64,000 nucleotides of DNA from Faecalibacterium sp. I3-3-89 (GTDB lineage: Bacteria > Bacillota > Clostridia > Oscillospirales > Ruminococcaceae): assembly GCF_023347275.1 (NCBI RefSeq), contig NZ_CP094468.1, forward strand, positions 2,728,001-2,792,000. Reading direction: 5' to 3'. The notes under the pieces were generated by a model, which ran no database searches, was not told the DNA's origin, and was given only the letters and a program-made list of their open reading frames with translations. Within the stretch, counting starts at the first letter, position 1. Every line of letters starts with the position of its first letter. Position numbers and translations under genes: made by a program. This document shows positions 61,936 to 64,000 of this stretch, piece by piece.

Positions 61936-63245
61936 AGGCCCAGCTTCCACTCCCCGTCCTTCGGCTGGAAGATGGGGGTGTTATAATACTCTGCCACGGC
62001 CTTTGCCATGTACTCGGCGTCGGCGCAGCTGGCCGTCTCCATGGCGGAGTGCATGGCCAGCTGGCCCAGACCGATGTCCACCATGGGCATCAGGATCTGG
62101 TGGCCCAGCAGATTGCCCAGCGTGGAACCGCCCGGCACGTCGGCGCGGTTGGCGAACACCTGCACCGGAACCCCAGCCTTCTTGCAGATGGCCGTGAAGG
62201 CTGCACCGGTGAAGCCGCTGGTGGTGTAGGTCTGGCGGGCGTTATACTTCAGCAGGACGCCGCCGCCCATGACGACGGGGTTGGCGGGGTCGCTCTTTTC
62301 AGGGTGGTTGGGATGGGTGGCGTGGCCGTTGTCGGCGCTGAGCACCAGAGCGTTGGTGCGGGCACGGATGCTCTGCTCCCGGCTGACGCCCATGCTCTCC
62401 TCGATGCGGGCCAGCACATCGGCCATGAGGGTGCCCTGAGCGCCCTGACGGCTGGACGAGCCGACCTCCTCGTTGTCGAACATCACCCAGATGTCGCCGC
62501 GGCCCTCTTCCTCGCCCCGGCCCTGCAAAAAGCCCCACAGGGTGGTGTAAGCGCACTCGAGGTCATCGATGCGGCCGGACATGAAATACTCGCCGTCCAG
62601 GCCCATGCGGACGGCTTTTTCGCGGGTGGCGAGGACGAGGTCGGCATCGAGGATGTCCTCGGCCTTCACGCCGGCTTCCTCCGCCAGAACGTCCTTCAGG
62701 CTGCCGCCCTTGCCGCCGAAGATGGGCTGCAGATCCACCTGCGGGTTGTACTTCATGCCGTTGTTGAGGTCGCGGTTGAAGTGGATGCAGAGGTTGGGGA
62801 TGCAGGCCAGCGCACGGTCAGGGCAGACCAGACGGCTCTCGATGCCGCTCCCGGTGCGCACCAGCAGGCGGCCCGCCACCGTCAGGGGACGGTCAAACCA
62901 GGAAGGCATGATCATGCCGCCGTAGCCCTCGACCTCCGCCTTGGCAAAGACTCCGTCCTCGGTATGGAACTGCTTGATGCGCCAAGTAGGCGAGTCACTG
63001 TGGCTGGCAGCGGCGTGCCAGCCGGTCAGCTCCCCCTTCGGCATCCGCCACGCCAGCACGGCAGAGCCGTTGCGGGTGGTGTAATACTTGCCGCCGGGGG
63101 CCAGCTCCCATGCGGCGCTCTCAGGGCAGTTCACATAGCCCTCAGCCTCCAGAATGGCCGCAGCGGCCGCCGTGGAGTGGAAGGCGCTGACGCCTGCGTC
63201 CAGAAAACGGAAAAGCTCTTCCATCGAAAAAGCTGCATTCTTCAT
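61932..63245 (-). CDS. apeB: M18-family aminopeptidase
   Basis: 437 aa, the usual length for M18 (aspartyl aminopeptidase family). Metal-ligand regions are visible: HSDSPTWRIKQ near residue 80, MFDNEEVGSSSRQGAQG near 255, ADNGHATHPN near 310 and the C-terminal MHSAMETAS. It is a cytosolic, probably dodecameric, zinc enzyme that removes acidic N-terminal residues from peptides. AAGGAG lies 8 bases before ATG 63245. First gene of the operon with gluQ. Confidence 0.93.
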   Translation of the reverse strand: MKNAAFSMEELFRFLDAGVSAFHSTAAAAAILEAEGYVNCPESAAWELAPGGKYYTTRNGSAVLAWRMPKGELTGWHAAASHSDSPTWRIKQFHTEDGVFAKAEVEGYGGMIMPSWFDRPLTVAGRLLVRTGSGIESRLVCPDRALACIPNLCIHFNRDLNNGMKYNPQVDLQPIFGGKGGSLKDVLAEEAGVKAEDILDADLVLATREKAVRMGLDGEYFMSGRIDDLECAYTTLWGFLQGRGEEEGRGDIWVMFDNEEVGSSSRQGAQGTLMADVLARIEESMGVSREQSIRARTNALVLSADNGHATHPNHPEKSDPANPVVMGGGVLLKYNARQTYTTSGFTGAAFTAICKKAGVPVQVFANRADVPGGSTLGNLLGHQILMPMVDIGLGQLAMHSAMETASCADAEYMAKAVAEYYNTPIFQPKDGEWKLGL

Positions 63246-63286
63246 AGTTATTTCTCCTTGATATTTTGACGATTCATGTATCCTTT

Positions 63287-63315
63287 ATTATAGCCCTCCG
63301 GGCAGGAAAGGTCAA
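63287..63315 (-). promoter_or_regulatory. Promoter of the apeB-gluQ operon
   Basis: On the minus strand: TTGACC (63310-63315), 17 bp, TATAAT (63287-63292). Confidence 0.82.
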
Positions 63316-63363
63316 TCCGGCCCCGCCGCGCCGGGGCAATAAATTTGTTCGTCCCAAGGCCGA

Positions 63364-63392
63364 TTGACAACCGCGCGGCAGAACAGTATACT
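63364..63392 (+). promoter_or_regulatory. Promoter of the terminal lipoprotein gene
   Basis: TTGACA (63364-63369), 17 bp, TATACT (63387-63392). Confidence 0.8.
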
Positions 63393-63454
63393 AGTCTCAG
63401 AGAGATATTTTTCCCGGCCCGGCGCCGGGCGCAGATAGAAGGAGGTCCTCCCTT

Positions 63455-64000
63455 ATGACTCAAAAGCGTATCCTTTCGCTCCTTGTGAGCGCGGCTTTGC
63501 TCTGCGGCCTGCTGGTCGGCTGCTCCGACACCAGCGATGACGCCTCCCACGCAAGCTCCTCGGCGTCCAGCCCGTCGTCGTCCAGCGCCAGCAGCGAGAG
63601 CGCACCCAGCAGCACCGTGCAGGCCGACACCTCCGGGCTGTTCAACAAGGACTTCGACGAGAACTCCCTGTTCAGCGTGGACGGCACCGCAGCCGCCTTT
63701 GCGCCGAGCCTCGGCTGGGGGCCGGGCGTGTCCGGCTGCTCCCTCAAGAGCGTGCAGGCCGCAGCCACCCTGCTGGTCTGGGCCGACGAGGCCAACCTCT
63801 CCGCCCGCACCGACGCGGCCATTGAGGACGCCTACACCCAGTGGTACGACAACCTCTCCGACCTCGAGCAGGAGGGCTTTGCCGAGGCATGGCCCATGAT
63901 AAAAGAGGATGCCGCCGCCCTGCTGGAAGATAAGGACGCCATGGCAGGCCGTCTTGACGATGTGGGCCTCGAGGCCGACAAGCTGACCTTCTCTGAGAAG
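63455..64000 (+). CDS. Lipoprotein, 3' end beyond window
   Basis: At least 182 codons, open to the last base of the window. The signal sequence has a lipobox ending LLVGC (Cys about residue 23), followed by a low-complexity Ser-rich linker (about residues 25-60). A helical domain rich in Ala, Asp and Trp then begins (SVQAAATLLVWADEA, DAAALLEDKDAM). AAGGAGG lies 9 bases before ATG 63455, inside a small GGAGG-CCTCC hairpin. The protein should be anchored outside the membrane. Family unknown; too little is present to judge function. Confidence 0.85.
   Translation, partial: MTQKRILSLLVSAALLCGLLVGCSDTSDDASHASSSASSPSSSSASSESAPSSTVQADTSGLFNKDFDENSLFSVDGTAAAFAPSLGWGPGVSGCSLKSVQAAATLLVWADEANLSARTDAAIEDAYTQWYDNLSDLEQEGFAEAWPMIKEDAAALLEDKDAMAGRLDDVGLEADKLTFSEK

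Overview
The window reads as about 64 kb of a gut Firmicute chromosome from the Clostridia (Oscillospiraceae). The G+C-rich housekeeping genes, low-G+C-type promoters, an intergenic palindromic repeat and the gene set (ATP-type PEP carboxykinase, family 3 glycosidases, CBS-type pyrophosphatase, JetABC/MukBEF-like cluster) suggest Faecalibacterium or a close relative. That assignment is inference; a comparison of the 16S gene at 37803-39314 would settle it. Every start was checked for a ribosome binding site, and several are TTG or GTG.

Layout. 1-3.6 kb: 3' part of pckA, a candidate small RNA, and an ABC exporter. 3.6-11.6 kb (minus): a PutP-like symporter, a GtrA-like membrane protein and two family 3 glycosidases, one soluble and one membrane-anchored with permuted domain order. 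11.6-13.7 kb (minus): an AgrC/AgrA-like two-component pair. 13.8-19.9 kb (minus): an S-layer-homology protein and a MacAB-like tripartite efflux operon. 20-22 kb: a flavodoxin-like reductase and a CMD-cupin protein, divergent from a MerR regulator whose operator can be read directly.

22.23-34.38 kb is an integrative mobilizable element of about 12 kb inserted in the 3' half of tRNA-Lys(CTT). It is bounded by a perfect 45-bp repeat. It carries a tyrosine integrase and an excisionase-like protein. It has triplets of arm-type repeats in 11-bp phase at both ends. Its replication genes are a CHC2 zinc-finger protein and a P4-type primase/helicase beside a cluster of GTAC repeats. It also has a MobV relaxase with a pMV158-like oriT. 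The cargo is a compact, apparently quorum-controlled RiPP system: an RNPP/Rgg-like regulator, a 71-aa secreted peptide that may be its pheromone, a 24-aa Cys-containing precursor peptide, a radical SAM/SPASM maturase and an ABC exporter. Three promoters in this cassette share one architecture. This is the most interesting system in the window.

34.4-39.7 kb (minus): a 16S-23S-5S-tRNA-Lys operon with two tandem consensus promoters. 39.9-47.2 kb: a diverged type III pantothenate kinase homologue lacking key acidic residues, tRNA-Arg(CCG), two MATE exporters around a membrane protein of unknown function, and a CBS/DRTGG pyrophosphatase with acylphosphatase. 47.2-48.3 kb: a candidate small RNA and a lipoprotein whose promoter spacer contains nine Gs. 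48.3-55.3 kb: a JetA-JetB-JetC condensin operon that lacks the JetD nuclease and carries an unknown 77-aa protein in fourth place, followed by a third MATE exporter. 55.3-64 kb: a histidine phosphatase and a ketopantoate-reductase-like protein divergent from a LysR regulator, a CstA-family transporter, a PAP2 phosphatase, glutamyl-Q tRNA(Asp) synthetase with an M18 aminopeptidase, and the start of a lipoprotein gene cut by the window edge.
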